Shown piece by piece: positions 44,201 through 53,500 of a DNA stretch of 64,000 nucleotides. Made by a program: the position numbers and the translations under genes. Location of the stretch: contig JAJDWK010000004.1 in NCBI GenBank assembly GCA_022825675.1, forward strand, positions 1 through 64,000, in the 5' to 3' direction. Position 1 is the first letter of the stretch, and each line of letters starts with the position of its first letter. The stretch comes from Anaerolineae bacterium (lineage in GTDB: Bacteria > Chloroflexota > Anaerolineae > Aggregatilineales > Phototrophicaceae). The notes beneath the pieces were generated by a model. The model searched no databases and had not been told where the DNA came from. It was given only the letters and a program-made list of their open reading frames with translations.

Positions 44201-44968
44201 ATGTCCACATTCTATACCGCGGTGGCGCGCTTCTATGACGCGGAAAATCAGGACAATACGGATGACCTGGCGATGTACAGCCGCCTCGCGGCGGATTGCG
44301 GCGGCGGCATCCTCGATGTCGGCTGCGGCACCGGGCGCATCATGCTGCCGCTGGCGCAGCAGGGACATGTCGCGCACGGCATCGAATCTGACCGCGCCAT
44401 GCTCGACCAGCTCGAGCGCAAACTCACGGCGCAGCCACAGTTGCGGGGGCGCGTCCACTATGTTTACGCTGACGCCTGCGATTACGAATTTGACTTAAAG
44501 TTTCGCCTGACGCTGCTGTCCTTCAACGCGCTGATGCACTTCCACGAGCAGGAGGCGCAAATCCGTTTGCTGCGCCAGTTGCGGCGCGGGCTGGCGGCGG
44601 ATGGCATTCTGCTCATCGACCTGCCCAATGCCGGCCCCGCCTTCGCGACCGAAGACAGCGACTCCATGATATTTGAACGCAAATTCCTCGACCCCGAGAC
44701 CGGCAATCTCGTCATGCTGCACTCGCTTAGCGCGCTTGACCGGACGGCGCAAATCCTGCATGTGGACTGGATATATGACATCATCAATGGCGATGGCGCG
44801 CTCAAACGGGTCATCGCCACCCACCGCCTGCGCTATTATTTCTTGGCGGAATTGCGGCTGCTGCTGGAACGCTGCGGCTTCGCGATTGCGGCAGTGTATG
44901 GCGATACCGAGCAGGGCGCTTTCACCTCGGAAAGCGAGCGGATGATTGTACATGCCCGCCCCGTTTGA
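44201..44968 (+). CDS. Class I SAM-dependent methyltransferase
   Basis: The 255-residue protein has the SAM motif ILDVGCGTGRIMLPLAQQG (near residue 33), an acidic loop HGIESDRAMLDQ, then VYADACDYEF and LLIDLPNAGP. This is a Methyltransf_25-type small-molecule or lipid methyltransferase; the substrate is unknown. It starts 53 bases after fadA behind an AGGG. Its 3' end overlaps the next, lipoprotein, gene by 17 bases. Confidence 0.82.
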   Translation: MSTFYTAVARFYDAENQDNTDDLAMYSRLAADCGGGILDVGCGTGRIMLPLAQQGHVAHGIESDRAMLDQLERKLTAQPQLRGRVHYVYADACDYEFDLKFRLTLLSFNALMHFHEQEAQIRLLRQLRRGLAADGILLIDLPNAGPAFATEDSDSMIFERKFLDPETGNLVMLHSLSALDRTAQILHVDWIYDIINGDGALKRVIATHRLRYYFLAELRLLLERCGFAIAAVYGDTEQGAFTSESERMIVHARPV

Positions 44969-45815
44969 GCGCGGTCATCGGCGCTGCGCGCTGCTATTGG
45001 CGCTCGCTATCGCGCTGATGCTTTCCGCCTGCAGCGCCGAATCCCTCTCCCGTCAGCGTCCAGCGCCATCGCAAACGCCGCACCCGACTATCGCGCCTTC
45101 GCCGCGCCCGCGTATACTCTCTTCTGATGAGCTCTACCCGGCGGCGGATTCAGCCGCTGGCGAAACCAGCCGCAGCTACGCTTCGCTGCCGCCGGGCGCG
45201 GTGCTGCCGCCAGCGCCATCGGGCGAAAGCGCTTTCGGCGTACGCGTCGTCTTGGATGCGCGCACAGTTTTGCGCGGCAACCTCTTCCAATCGGGCAGTC
45301 AGCTTGCGCCTGGCATATTGATTCTCGGCGCTGATTTGGGAGCTTGGGGCAGCTTGCCAGCGCAATTGGCGGAAGCGGGCAATATCGTGCTGGCGCTTGA
45401 GACGGCACCGACAAGCCAGGCGCGGCAAATTGAAGCTATGCTGCAATCGCTGATAGCCATCCCCGGCGTCGATGCCGGCTCGCTAGGCGTTCTGGGCGCG
45501 GCGGAAGCGGCTGACCTGGCGCTGCTGGGTTGCGCCGTCAATTCTCTCTGCGATGCGCTGGCGCTGCTGAGCCCGCTTTCCCGCGATACCCTGCTTAATA
45601 TGCTGCCCACTTATGGTGCGCGCCCGCTGCTGCTGATGGCGAGCCGCGCGGACTCGGCGGCATTTGAGACTGCCCAGGCGCTGCGGCGCTCGGCGCTGGG
45701 CGAAGCGGAACTGCTGGAGGCGGATGCCGGGCGCGGCGCGGCGATGCTGCAGGCTCAACCCGCGCTATCACGGCATATGCAAAATTGGTTCCAGCGGCAG
45801 CTCACAAACCGATAA
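44952..45815 (+). CDS. Predicted lipoprotein with alpha/beta-hydrolase-like domain
   Basis: The 287-residue product has a signal peptide with a lipobox (LMLSAC, Cys near residue 27), a Pro/Ser-rich linker of about 60 residues, and a globular C-terminal part. The segment GILILGADLGAWGSLPAQLAEAGNIVLALE followed by SLGVLGAAEAADLALLG resembles the core of dienelactone-hydrolase-like proteins, but the nucleophile is Ala (GAAEAA) where Ser or Cys is expected. It is probably an extracytoplasmic, non-enzymatic lipoprotein. An in-frame TTG at 44946 is less likely as the start. Confidence 0.65.
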   Translation: MPAPFERGHRRCALLLALAIALMLSACSAESLSRQRPAPSQTPHPTIAPSPRPRILSSDELYPAADSAAGETSRSYASLPPGAVLPPAPSGESAFGVRVVLDARTVLRGNLFQSGSQLAPGILILGADLGAWGSLPAQLAEAGNIVLALETAPTSQARQIEAMLQSLIAIPGVDAGSLGVLGAAEAADLALLGCAVNSLCDALALLSPLSRDTLLNMLPTYGARPLLLMASRADSAAFETAQALRRSALGEAELLEADAGRGAAMLQAQPALSRHMQNWFQRQLTNR

Positions 45816-45838
45816 TCAGCGCGCATGAAAGGACTAAT

Positions 45839-46975
45839 ATGCAGCATCTAACAACCTTCAAAGAACGGCGGGCGGCGATAAAAGCGCTCTTGAGCGAGCT
45901 GGTCACGCTGGAATCCTTCACCCGTGATAAAGCGCGCGTCGATGCTTTGATCGACACGCTCGAAAGCACAATTGCCGCGGGCGGCGGCGCGCTGATTGAG
46001 CGCTTCCCCCAAGCGGCGGTCGGCGATTTCCTGCTGGCGAAATGGAATGCCGATATGCCGGGCAAACCTTATTTGTTCTTGGCGCATTGCGACACGGTGC
46101 ACCCCGCCGGCTCGCTGGAGCGCATGCCAATGAGAATCGAAGACGAGCGCTTCTATGGTCCTGGCGCGCTGGATATGAAAGCCGGCATCGTCATCGCCCT
46201 CGAGGCGATATGGGCGCTGCAACGGGGCGATGCCTTGCCGCCGCGTCCGGTTCATCTCCTGCTGACGACAGACGAAGAAATCGGCAGCCCGTACAGCGAA
46301 GCCCTAATCAAAGAACTGGCGGCGGATTGTGAACTGGTGCTGGTGATGGAGCCGGCGACGCCAGAAGGCACCCTCAAAACCTGGCGCAAGGGCGGCGCGA
46401 AATACGCGCTGACGGTCGAGGGAAGAGCTGCCCATGCCGGCATCGCGCCCCAGGAAGGCATCAACGCCATCATCGAATTTGCGCGGCAGGCGCTGGATAT
46501 CCAGCAATTGAACGACCTCAAACATGGCACCTCGGTTTCGATTACGCGCGTTGAGGGCGGCAGCGCCGGCAATGTAATCCCCGCGCTCGTGCGCGCCCAT
46601 ATCGATACCCGCGCGCTGACCGTCGCGGCGGCGGAAAGCCTGCATTGCGCGCTGACGAGCCTCCAGCCCAAGATGCCCGGCGCCCGCGTGAGCTGCCGCC
46701 GCCTGGCGCAGCGCCCGCCGATGGAACGCCGCCCGGAACTGTTTGCCCGCGCCGCCGCCATCGCCGAAAGCAATGGCATCACCGTCTATGAAGGCGGCAC
46801 GGGCGGCGGCTCCGATGGCAATTTCACCGCGGCCATGGGCATCCCCACGCTTGATGGCTTGGGCGCGCATGGCGATGGCGCTCACGCCACTCACGAGCAT
46901 GTCATCCTCAGCAGCCTGCCGCGCCAAGCCGCGTTCATCGCCGCCCTGCTGCAAGAATGGGACTGTGCAAATTGA
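45839..46975 (+). CDS. M20 family metallopeptidase, carboxypeptidase G2-like
   Basis: The 378-residue enzyme starts at the ATG at 45839 behind AAAGGA. Zinc ligands are readable in FLAHCDTVHPAGSL, GALDMKAGI, TTDEEIGSPYS (catalytic Glu pair) and the C-terminal AHGDGAHATHEH. A dimerisation insert with GRAAHAGIAPQEG is typical. GTGGGSDGNF near the end matches glutamate carboxypeptidases. It releases an amino acid, probably Glu, from a peptide or folate-like conjugate. The true substrate is unknown. Confidence 0.88.
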   Translation: MQHLTTFKERRAAIKALLSELVTLESFTRDKARVDALIDTLESTIAAGGGALIERFPQAAVGDFLLAKWNADMPGKPYLFLAHCDTVHPAGSLERMPMRIEDERFYGPGALDMKAGIVIALEAIWALQRGDALPPRPVHLLLTTDEEIGSPYSEALIKELAADCELVLVMEPATPEGTLKTWRKGGAKYALTVEGRAAHAGIAPQEGINAIIEFARQALDIQQLNDLKHGTSVSITRVEGGSAGNVIPALVRAHIDTRALTVAAAESLHCALTSLQPKMPGARVSCRRLAQRPPMERRPELFARAAAIAESNGITVYEGGTGGGSDGNFTAAMGIPTLDGLGAHGDGAHATHEHVILSSLPRQAAFIAALLQEWDCAN

Positions 46976-47138
46976 TGCGGAGCGGCGCTGATTTTTGGCA
47001 ATAGTCCCAACTTGCTCCGCGCCCGCTTGTGAAAATTCCCTAAAGAACCGCGCCAGACTTTGGCGGGAATATCCGATTTTGCCCTGGCGGCAATGCGCTA
47101 GACTGCTCTCTGTTTGCGGCTAGCCGGCAGGCAGCAGT

Positions 47139-47768
47139 ATGGAAACGCTATTTATCTCCGCTTTTATAATGGCGATTGCTTTTGCCATGCAGCCGGGTCC
47201 TATTGGTTTTGAGGCTTTGCGGCGCGGGATTTCCCATGGCTGGGGCGCGGCGCTGCGCGTCGAATTGGGCTCGCTGGTGGGCGATGCCCTGTGGGCGCTG
47301 TTCGCCTTGCTTGGTGCCGCCGTCTTGTTTCAGAATCCGCTGGTCACGCTGGGCTTGGGCTTTTTCGGCTGCGCATTGCTGCTGCGCTTCGCCTGGGATG
47401 CCTGGCGCGCCTCCCGCTCCCGCGTGGTATTTGCTGCCGAGGCGGACGGGCGCGGCAATCATTTTGCCGCGGGCGCGATGCTCTCCCTTTCCAACCCGCA
47501 GAACATCACCGCCTGGCTGGGCATGAGCGGCGTCATCGTGGGTTTGGGATTTCTAAATCCGCAGCCGCTGCATATCCTGGTCTTCTTCAGCGGCTTTATG
47601 CTAGCGCAAATCTGCTGGTGCTTTTTCTTCGCGACATTGGTGGAATTTGGCCGCCGCTTGCTCAGCCAGCGGCTCTACCGCTGGATTAACCTGGCATGCG
47701 CTGTCTTCCTCGCGTTTATGGCTTGCCGGCTGGTTGCGGGCACACTGCAACTTGCGTTAGCATTGTAG
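47139..47768 (+). CDS. LysE-family amino-acid exporter
   Basis: The 209-residue protein has six predicted membrane helices and the LysE signature in the first helix and loop (MQPGPIGFEALRRGISHGWGAALRVELGSLVGD). SLSNPQNITAWLGMSG in the middle is also typical. Members export basic or neutral amino acids or homoserine lactones. The substrate cannot be deduced. The 163-base gap upstream holds no gene that I can support. Confidence 0.85.
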   Translation: METLFISAFIMAIAFAMQPGPIGFEALRRGISHGWGAALRVELGSLVGDALWALFALLGAAVLFQNPLVTLGLGFFGCALLLRFAWDAWRASRSRVVFAAEADGRGNHFAAGAMLSLSNPQNITAWLGMSGVIVGLGFLNPQPLHILVFFSGFMLAQICWCFFFATLVEFGRRLLSQRLYRWINLACAVFLAFMACRLVAGTLQLALAL

Positions 47769-47810
47769 CGTCATTGTAACCATCTCAAATTGTAGACTTG
47801 GTGTGACGCT
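47767..47810. repeat. Inverted repeat before the DUF4230 gene
   Basis: AGCGTCA (47767-47773) and TGACGCT (47804-47810) form a perfect 7-bp inverted repeat with a 30-base loop. The second arm ends at the base before the ATG at 47811. It could sequester the start in an mRNA stem. Confidence 0.45.
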
Positions 47811-48731
47811 ATGAAATTCAAAAATGACGCTGTAAAGCCGGTCCCTTTCTGGCGTAAAGGCATAGCGATGCTCGGCTGGCTGGTGGCGGGGCTTCTCTTG
47901 CTCTATTTCTTTTCGCCATTGATAAGCAGAGCTTTCTTGGCAATCAGCCGTCATGCCAATGAGCCCGCGTATTATGCGGTTCTCGCGGATGTGCTCAACA
48001 GCGACGATGGCTTCCAACTGCCGACGCAGACGCCGCTGCCAACCTTTACTCCGCTCCCAACCTATACGCTGCTGCCAACTTACACAGCGCTACCCACAGC
48101 CACAAACACTTCTACGCCAACAAAAACGCCGACGCCAACCAGCACACCGACACCTACGCCTATCCCGCCCGCATTTATACTTCAGCAGCTGGAGTCACAG
48201 GCGCAGCTGGTGGTGGTGAAAAATCAGCTGACGCGGCGTGACTTCCATGTCGGCGTCAAAGATGGCTTATGCAGCCACGGCGGCGACTTCACGGCGGAAG
48301 CGGTAATTGAAGCGGGCATCGATTTCGATGAAATTGACCATGATAGCGTCGCGTACAGCCCGCGCAGCCAATCCTATACCCTCAAATTGCCCGCGCCTGA
48401 ATTCACCAGCTGCCGCATTGAGTACATCCGACTGATTGAAAATTCCTTCAGTGTATGCAACCCGGATTGGGACCGGGCGCGTACGCTGGCGGAGGTGCAG
48501 ATCATGCGTGAATTCGTTGACGAATCAAAAGAGCGCGGCTTGCTTGAGGACGCGCAAGAACGCACCGAGCTGATTTTGGGAGAATTTGTGCGCAACATCA
48601 CTGGGAAGCCGGTGAAGGTCGTCTTTGACAAACAGCGCGCCTCGCCGAAGCTGGACAGCTCTTGCCGACCAAGAGCCACTGGCGGCTGGACTTACAACCG
48701 CATCAAAAATGTCTGGCAAAAGGCGCGCTAA
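47811..48731 (+). CDS. DUF4230 membrane-anchored protein with Thr/Pro linker
   Basis: The 306-residue product has one transmembrane helix (about residues 16-38), a 50-residue TP-rich linker (PTQTPLPTFTPLPTYT and onward), and a C-terminal DUF4230 domain starting near LVVVKNQLTRRDFHVGV and including SYTLKLPAPEF. DUF4230 has no established biochemical role. The linker should hold the domain outside the membrane. Its stop codon overlaps the stop of the convergent HNH gene. Confidence 0.8.
   Translation: MKFKNDAVKPVPFWRKGIAMLGWLVAGLLLLYFFSPLISRAFLAISRHANEPAYYAVLADVLNSDDGFQLPTQTPLPTFTPLPTYTLLPTYTALPTATNTSTPTKTPTPTSTPTPTPIPPAFILQQLESQAQLVVVKNQLTRRDFHVGVKDGLCSHGGDFTAEAVIEAGIDFDEIDHDSVAYSPRSQSYTLKLPAPEFTSCRIEYIRLIENSFSVCNPDWDRARTLAEVQIMREFVDESKERGLLEDAQERTELILGEFVRNITGKPVKVVFDKQRASPKLDSSCRPRATGGWTYNRIKNVWQKAR
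48024..48170 (+). repeat. Low-complexity Thr/Pro-coding repeat
   Basis: Imperfect units such as CTGCCAAC and ACGCCAAC at roughly 24- to 27-base spacing encode LPTxTPLPTYT repeats. This is a surface-protein linker, not a CRISPR array. Confidence 0.7.
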
Positions 48732-49276
48732 ATCTCGACATAGCGCTTCCAAATCTCGGGACCGGAGCCCATGGCGATGACCAAATAGCTGGTGCGCGGC
48801 GTCTTCGGCTCCCACAGCAGCCGCATGCCAGCGACATTGTGCAGCCGATTGCCCTTGCGATGGTTGCAGCGGGCGCAGGCGCAAGCGGTATTGGACCAGG
48901 TGTCCTTGCCGCCTTTGCTGCGCGGGATGATGTGGTCGATGGTAAAATCGTGTTTGGTCAAAACCCGTCCGCGGACTTTGCTGCCGACCTTCGCCCCGCA
49001 ATAGATGCAAGTGTAGCCATCCCGCACCATAATGCCCTTGCGGCTCCAGTGCGACTTGCGGCGCGGCACATTAACATAAGATTTCAGCGCGATTACCGAC
49101 GGCACTTCAAACTTGCGGCGCACGGTATTCAGGTATTTGCCCGTCATCTCCACCGCGATCGCTTTCCCCGCGATGAGCAAATTGACGGCGCGCTGCACTG
49201 TGATTACCGCAAGCGGCTCCCAGGTGCTGCCGTTCAGCAGCAGAACACGAAGCTGCAATACGCTGACCCGCGACAT
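48728..49276 (-). CDS. HNH endonuclease
   Basis: The ATG at 49276 has AAAGGAA upstream and gives 182 residues. The HNH fold is complete: RDGYTCIYCGAK (first zinc pair), FTIDHIIPRSKGGKDTWSN (catalytic His), CARCNHRKGNR (second Cys pair). The N-terminal half resembles the RRXRR-less bacterial HNH family found as single chromosomal genes. Targets are unknown. It is not next to a methyltransferase of restriction type, an integrase or a phage gene. It converges on the DUF4230 gene. Confidence 0.85.
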   Translation of the reverse strand: MSRVSVLQLRVLLLNGSTWEPLAVITVQRAVNLLIAGKAIAVEMTGKYLNTVRRKFEVPSVIALKSYVNVPRRKSHWSRKGIMVRDGYTCIYCGAKVGSKVRGRVLTKHDFTIDHIIPRSKGGKDTWSNTACACARCNHRKGNRLHNVAGMRLLWEPKTPRTSYLVIAMGSGPEIWKRYVEI

Positions 49277-49337
49277 GAGGGATGTTCCTTTCTTTGCTAG
49301 AGCTGGAAAGGCAAAGAAATCACGCCGATACCGCTGA

Positions 49338-49366
49338 TGTATACCACGAATCGCGCCGAATTTCGA
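49338..49366 (-). promoter_or_regulatory. Candidate promoter of the HNH gene
   Basis: On the minus strand TCGAAA (49366-49361) is 17 bases from TATACA (49343-49338), with TGG before the -10 box. It lies in the 176-base divergent gap with the kinase gene. Confidence 0.4.
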
Positions 49367-49452
49367 GAGCATTGACCGCGCGCGGCAACCGCGCCAAAAA
49401 CAGGGTACATTCCTGTTGTCTCACCGCGCCTGCATCAATATCGGAGGTGACT

Positions 49453-50466
49453 GTGCTGGTAGAACCCAAGCTCGTAAAAAGCGCCCTGCGCGCGCAGCTG
49501 GAAGCGTGCTATGCGCTCACAATTTCGGCGCTGGAATTCCTGCCGATTGGCAACGATGCCGCCGCCTGGTGCTACCGCGTCGAAGCGCGGACGGGCGCAT
49601 ATTTCCTGAAGCTGCGCAAAGGCGCGCTCAAGCTGGCAGCGCTGCAAGTGCCGCGCCAGTTGCAGCGCCGCGGCATCAAGGCGGTTGCGCCGATTGTGAC
49701 CGAGGCCGGCACGCTCTATGCCAGTTGGGGGGAGTATGCGCTGATTTTGTACCCCTATATCGAAGGCAAATCGGGCTGGAATATGGCGCTGACGCCAGCG
49801 CAATGGCGCGCCTGGGGCCTGACGATGCGCGCGATTCATCAGCGGTCGCTGGCGCGGCAGCTGCGCACTATCGCCCCGCGTGAAGTCTTCGCGGAGAAAT
49901 GGCTGGGCGCGCTTGACGCCATTGAAGGGGCGCTGGCGCAGTCCCGCTTTGCCGGCGATGCCGCGGCGGCAGCGTTGCTCTGGCGGCGGCAGCGCGCGGA
50001 GATTACGCAGGCGCGGCAGCGCTATTGCGCGCTCGGGCGGCAGCTGGCGGCGCAAGCGCCCGCATTTGTGCTTTGCCATGCCGATATCCACCGCGCCAAC
50101 ATCATCCTTGATAAGCGCGGCGCGATTCACATTGTCGATTGGGACGAGACCCTGCTGGCGCCAAAGGAGCGCGACTTGATGTTTTTTGTCGGCGAAGCCC
50201 CGCAGCAGTCGCAGGAAGCGGACTTCCTCAACGGATACGGCAGCGGCGCTATCGACATGCTCGCGCTCGCCTATTATCGCTACGATTGGGCGCTGCAAGA
50301 ATTCGCGGATTATGGCGAGCGCCTCTTCCTGGCTGAAGGGCTGGACGAGCGTGAACTTCGCCGCGCCTTGACAGAGTTTGAGCGGCTCTTCGCCCCCGGC
50401 GATGTGCTGGCGCAGGCGCGACAGGCATACGCGCGCCGCTGCCAAGTTGCGCCGCAGCCTCTATAA
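49453..50466 (+). CDS. Aminoglycoside phosphotransferase (APH) family kinase
   Basis: The start is a GTG at 49453 behind GGAGGTGA, giving 337 residues. The catalytic loop FVLCHADIHRANIILD and the metal-binding IVDWDETLLAPKERDL are intact, with YFLKLR as the likely ATP Lys. Such kinases act on aminoglycosides, choline, homoserine or other small molecules, and resistance should not be assumed. Its stop is only a few dozen bases before the large alpha-2-macroglobulin. Confidence 0.85.
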   Translation: MLVEPKLVKSALRAQLEACYALTISALEFLPIGNDAAAWCYRVEARTGAYFLKLRKGALKLAALQVPRQLQRRGIKAVAPIVTEAGTLYASWGEYALILYPYIEGKSGWNMALTPAQWRAWGLTMRAIHQRSLARQLRTIAPREVFAEKWLGALDAIEGALAQSRFAGDAAAAALLWRRQRAEITQARQRYCALGRQLAAQAPAFVLCHADIHRANIILDKRGAIHIVDWDETLLAPKERDLMFFVGEAPQQSQEADFLNGYGSGAIDMLALAYYRYDWALQEFADYGERLFLAEGLDERELRRALTEFERLFAPGDVLAQARQAYARRCQVAPQPL

Positions 50467-50501
50467 TGGCGGCAAATCACAGCGGACTGGAGGCTGCGGC
50501 A

Positions 50502-53500
50502 ATGCGCCGACGATGGCTCCTTTGTACAGTCTTGGCGGCGCTGGCAGTATTGTCCAGCCCGCTGCATTTCGCCCAGGGCGGCATCAGCGGGCTGCTGGAA
50601 GTGGTCGCGGTCAGCCCCGCGCCCGCCAGCCCCTTGGCGCTTGATGCGTCGATTACACTCAGTTTCAACCGCCGCGTTGACTGCGCCGCTGCCGAAGCGG
50701 CTTTGCGCTGGCAGCCGCCAATCGCCGCCGCGATACGCTGCGACGAATACCGCCTGAGCTTGAGGCCGCAGGCTGCCCTGAGCCCTGGCAGCGCCCTCCA
50801 ATTGGAAGTGCGCGCGCCCTTACATGCCAAAGATGGCGCTGCCCTGCCACAAGACTTCCTGGCGCGCTTTAGAACCGCTGATTTCCTGCAAATCGCCGAG
50901 GCGCTGCCGAATGCCGCTGGCGGTGCCGCGCCTGTCGATTCTGCCATCACGCTGGCATTTGACAAACCGGTCGTCCCGCTGGCGCTCTCGTCAGAGCAGG
51001 GCGCATTGCCTGTTCCCATAAGCATCAATCCGCCCATCGCCGGCAGCGGCCGCTGGAAGAACAGCGCCCTCTATGTCTTTGAGCCTGATGCCCAGCTGCA
51101 AAATGATACTTTGTACACGGTTGCAGTCGCCGATGACCTGACGGCGCTGGATGGCGCGCCGCTGGCAGCGCCGTACAGCTGGTCCTTCCGCAGCGCCCAG
51201 CCGGCGCTTCTCTCGCTTAATCCGCCGCCGGGCGCGCCTGATATCAGCCTCGCGCCGCGCATACAGATGCGCTTCAACCAAGCTATGGAGCGTGATGTCC
51301 TTGAGCGCGCCTTCTATTTAAGTCCACTGCCCGCCAGCGAGGGCGAACCCGAAGCCGGCGCATTCGACTGGGCGGAAGATGGCATGAGCGTCGTTTTCAC
51401 CCCGGCCGCGCCGCTGCGTTATGACACCGTCTATGAGGCGGGCTTTGACGCCGAGCGAGCGCCCGCTTTGCGCTTCAGCACCCTGGAGCCTGACGCGAGT
51501 TGGACATATAGCACCGTGCCGCCGCCGGCAATCAGCGCCACCGAACCCCTCGATGGCGCGACTGATGTCAGCCGCGGCGGCTTCACGCTCTATTTCGCGT
51601 CGCCCATGAACAGCGAAACGCTGGAAGACAAAATTACCATCAGTCCGCAGCCGGCGATTGCGCCCCGCGTCTATTACAACGAATGGAACAACAGCTATTC
51701 CGTCGCGTTTGATGCCCAGCCGTCTACCGCTTATGCCATCGACATTGCGCCGGGCATGGCGGATATCTACGGCAAAGCTATCAGCGAGCCTTACAGCTTC
51801 CGCTATCGGACGGCGCCGCGCCCGCCGTTGCTGGAGCTGCAGCTGCCGGGGGCGGTCGGCTTCTTTGACGCCAACCGCCAGCCGCCCGAACTCGCGCTGA
51901 CGCACCGCGGACTGCAGGCTATCGACTTGGCGCTCTATCGCATTCCGCTGCCCGATTTCATCGCGCGCCTGACCGGTGACGACCGCTATGCGCCCGCGCG
52001 CAGCTATTCCCCGCCGGCAAGCCAGTTGATTCGGCGCTGGCAGCTGCCGGCGGGCGCGCCCGCCAATATCAGCCGCAGCGAGCGGGTTCAACTGAGTGAA
52101 AGCGGCGCTGATAAAAAAGCGCCGGCGGCGCTTAAGCCCGGCATCTACTTTTTCGAAGCGCAAGCGCCAGAAATCGCCGAGCAGTATGGCGCGGCGAAGC
52201 AGTTCCTCAATGTCGCCAACGCCGCGCTGACGCTTAAACAAGCGACTGACCGCTTGACCGTGTGGGCGGTTGATGTCGCGACCGGCGCGCCCCTTCGTGA
52301 ACAGACAATCACGGTCTATGGGCGTGACGCCAGCCGGCTCGCCCAAGCCCGCACGGACGAGCGCGGCATCGCCAGTATCGACATTCCCTACAGCCCGGCG
52401 CTTGACCGCCCGCTGCTGGCGCTGCTGATGAGCGGCGAGCATTTTGGCATCGGCTACAGCGGCTGGACGCAAGGGAGCGAGCCCTGGCAGTTCGGCTTCG
52501 CCTACAGCCCGCGCGCGTCCGCCTATCAAGCCTATATCTACAGCGATCGTCCTGTCTATCGCGGCGGGCAGCCCGTCTATTTCCGCGGCATCCTGCGCAG
52601 CAAAGACGATGTCGTGTATATGCCACCGCCCTTCGATACAGTGCCCGTGACACTCCGCGACCCGCGCGGCGAAATCGTCTACCAGCGCGCGCACGAACTT
52701 AGCGAATTTGGCAGCTTCCACGGCGCTTTTGATATCCCCAAAGACGCCGCGCTGGGCGCTTATCGGCTGTCGCTGGAATTGCCAGCGGCGAACGCATTCT
52801 ATCCCGAATTTGCCGGGCTCGACTTCCTGGTGGCGGAATATCGGCTGCCCGAATATCAGGTAGCGCTCGCGGCGGATAGCGCGGAGATCGTACAGGGGGA
52901 TAGCGCCGAATTTACGCTGGAAGGCAGATATTTCTTCGGCGGCGCCGTCTCCCATGCCGAGGTGGAATATAATGTGCTGACCGCGCCTTACGCATTTGAC
53001 TACAGCGGCGCGGGACATTATGAATTCGCCGATAGCGACCGCCTCTACCCGCCTGAAGGACCGCCGCATTACGGCGGGCTCGTCACGCAAGGCGCGCTGC
53101 GCACTGACGCTGACGGCAAGGCGATATTTTCGATACAAGGCGACTTGGCGGATGCGCCCGGCAGCCAGCGCTGGCGCGTGGAAGCCGCCATCCGCGACGA
53201 AGCGGGGCAGACACTCTATGACAGCGCTGACCTGGTGCTGCATCAGGGGCTTTTCTATGTTGGCATCGGCGCGGAAAAAGCGGTCGGCGCTGTCGGCGAG
53301 CAGAGCCACCTCAACATCATCGCTGTTGATTGGGAGAGCCAGCCTATCGCCAATCAAGCGGTTGAAATACAAGTGGTGGAGCGCCGCTGGTCCCGCGTTC
53401 AAGAGCGGGAATCCGATACGGGGCAGCCCGCTTGGAGCTGGACTGTAGAAGAGTTTCCTGTTGTCAGCGGCACCGTCCAGACTGGGGCAGATGGCAAAGC

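Noticed and set aside
48024..48170. CRISPR-like spaced repeats
   Set aside because: The units are short, degenerate and in frame, encoding a Thr/Pro linker of the DUF4230 protein.
49453..50466. Aminoglycoside resistance gene
   Set aside because: The APH fold is shared by many metabolic kinases, and nothing in the context indicates antibiotic resistance.
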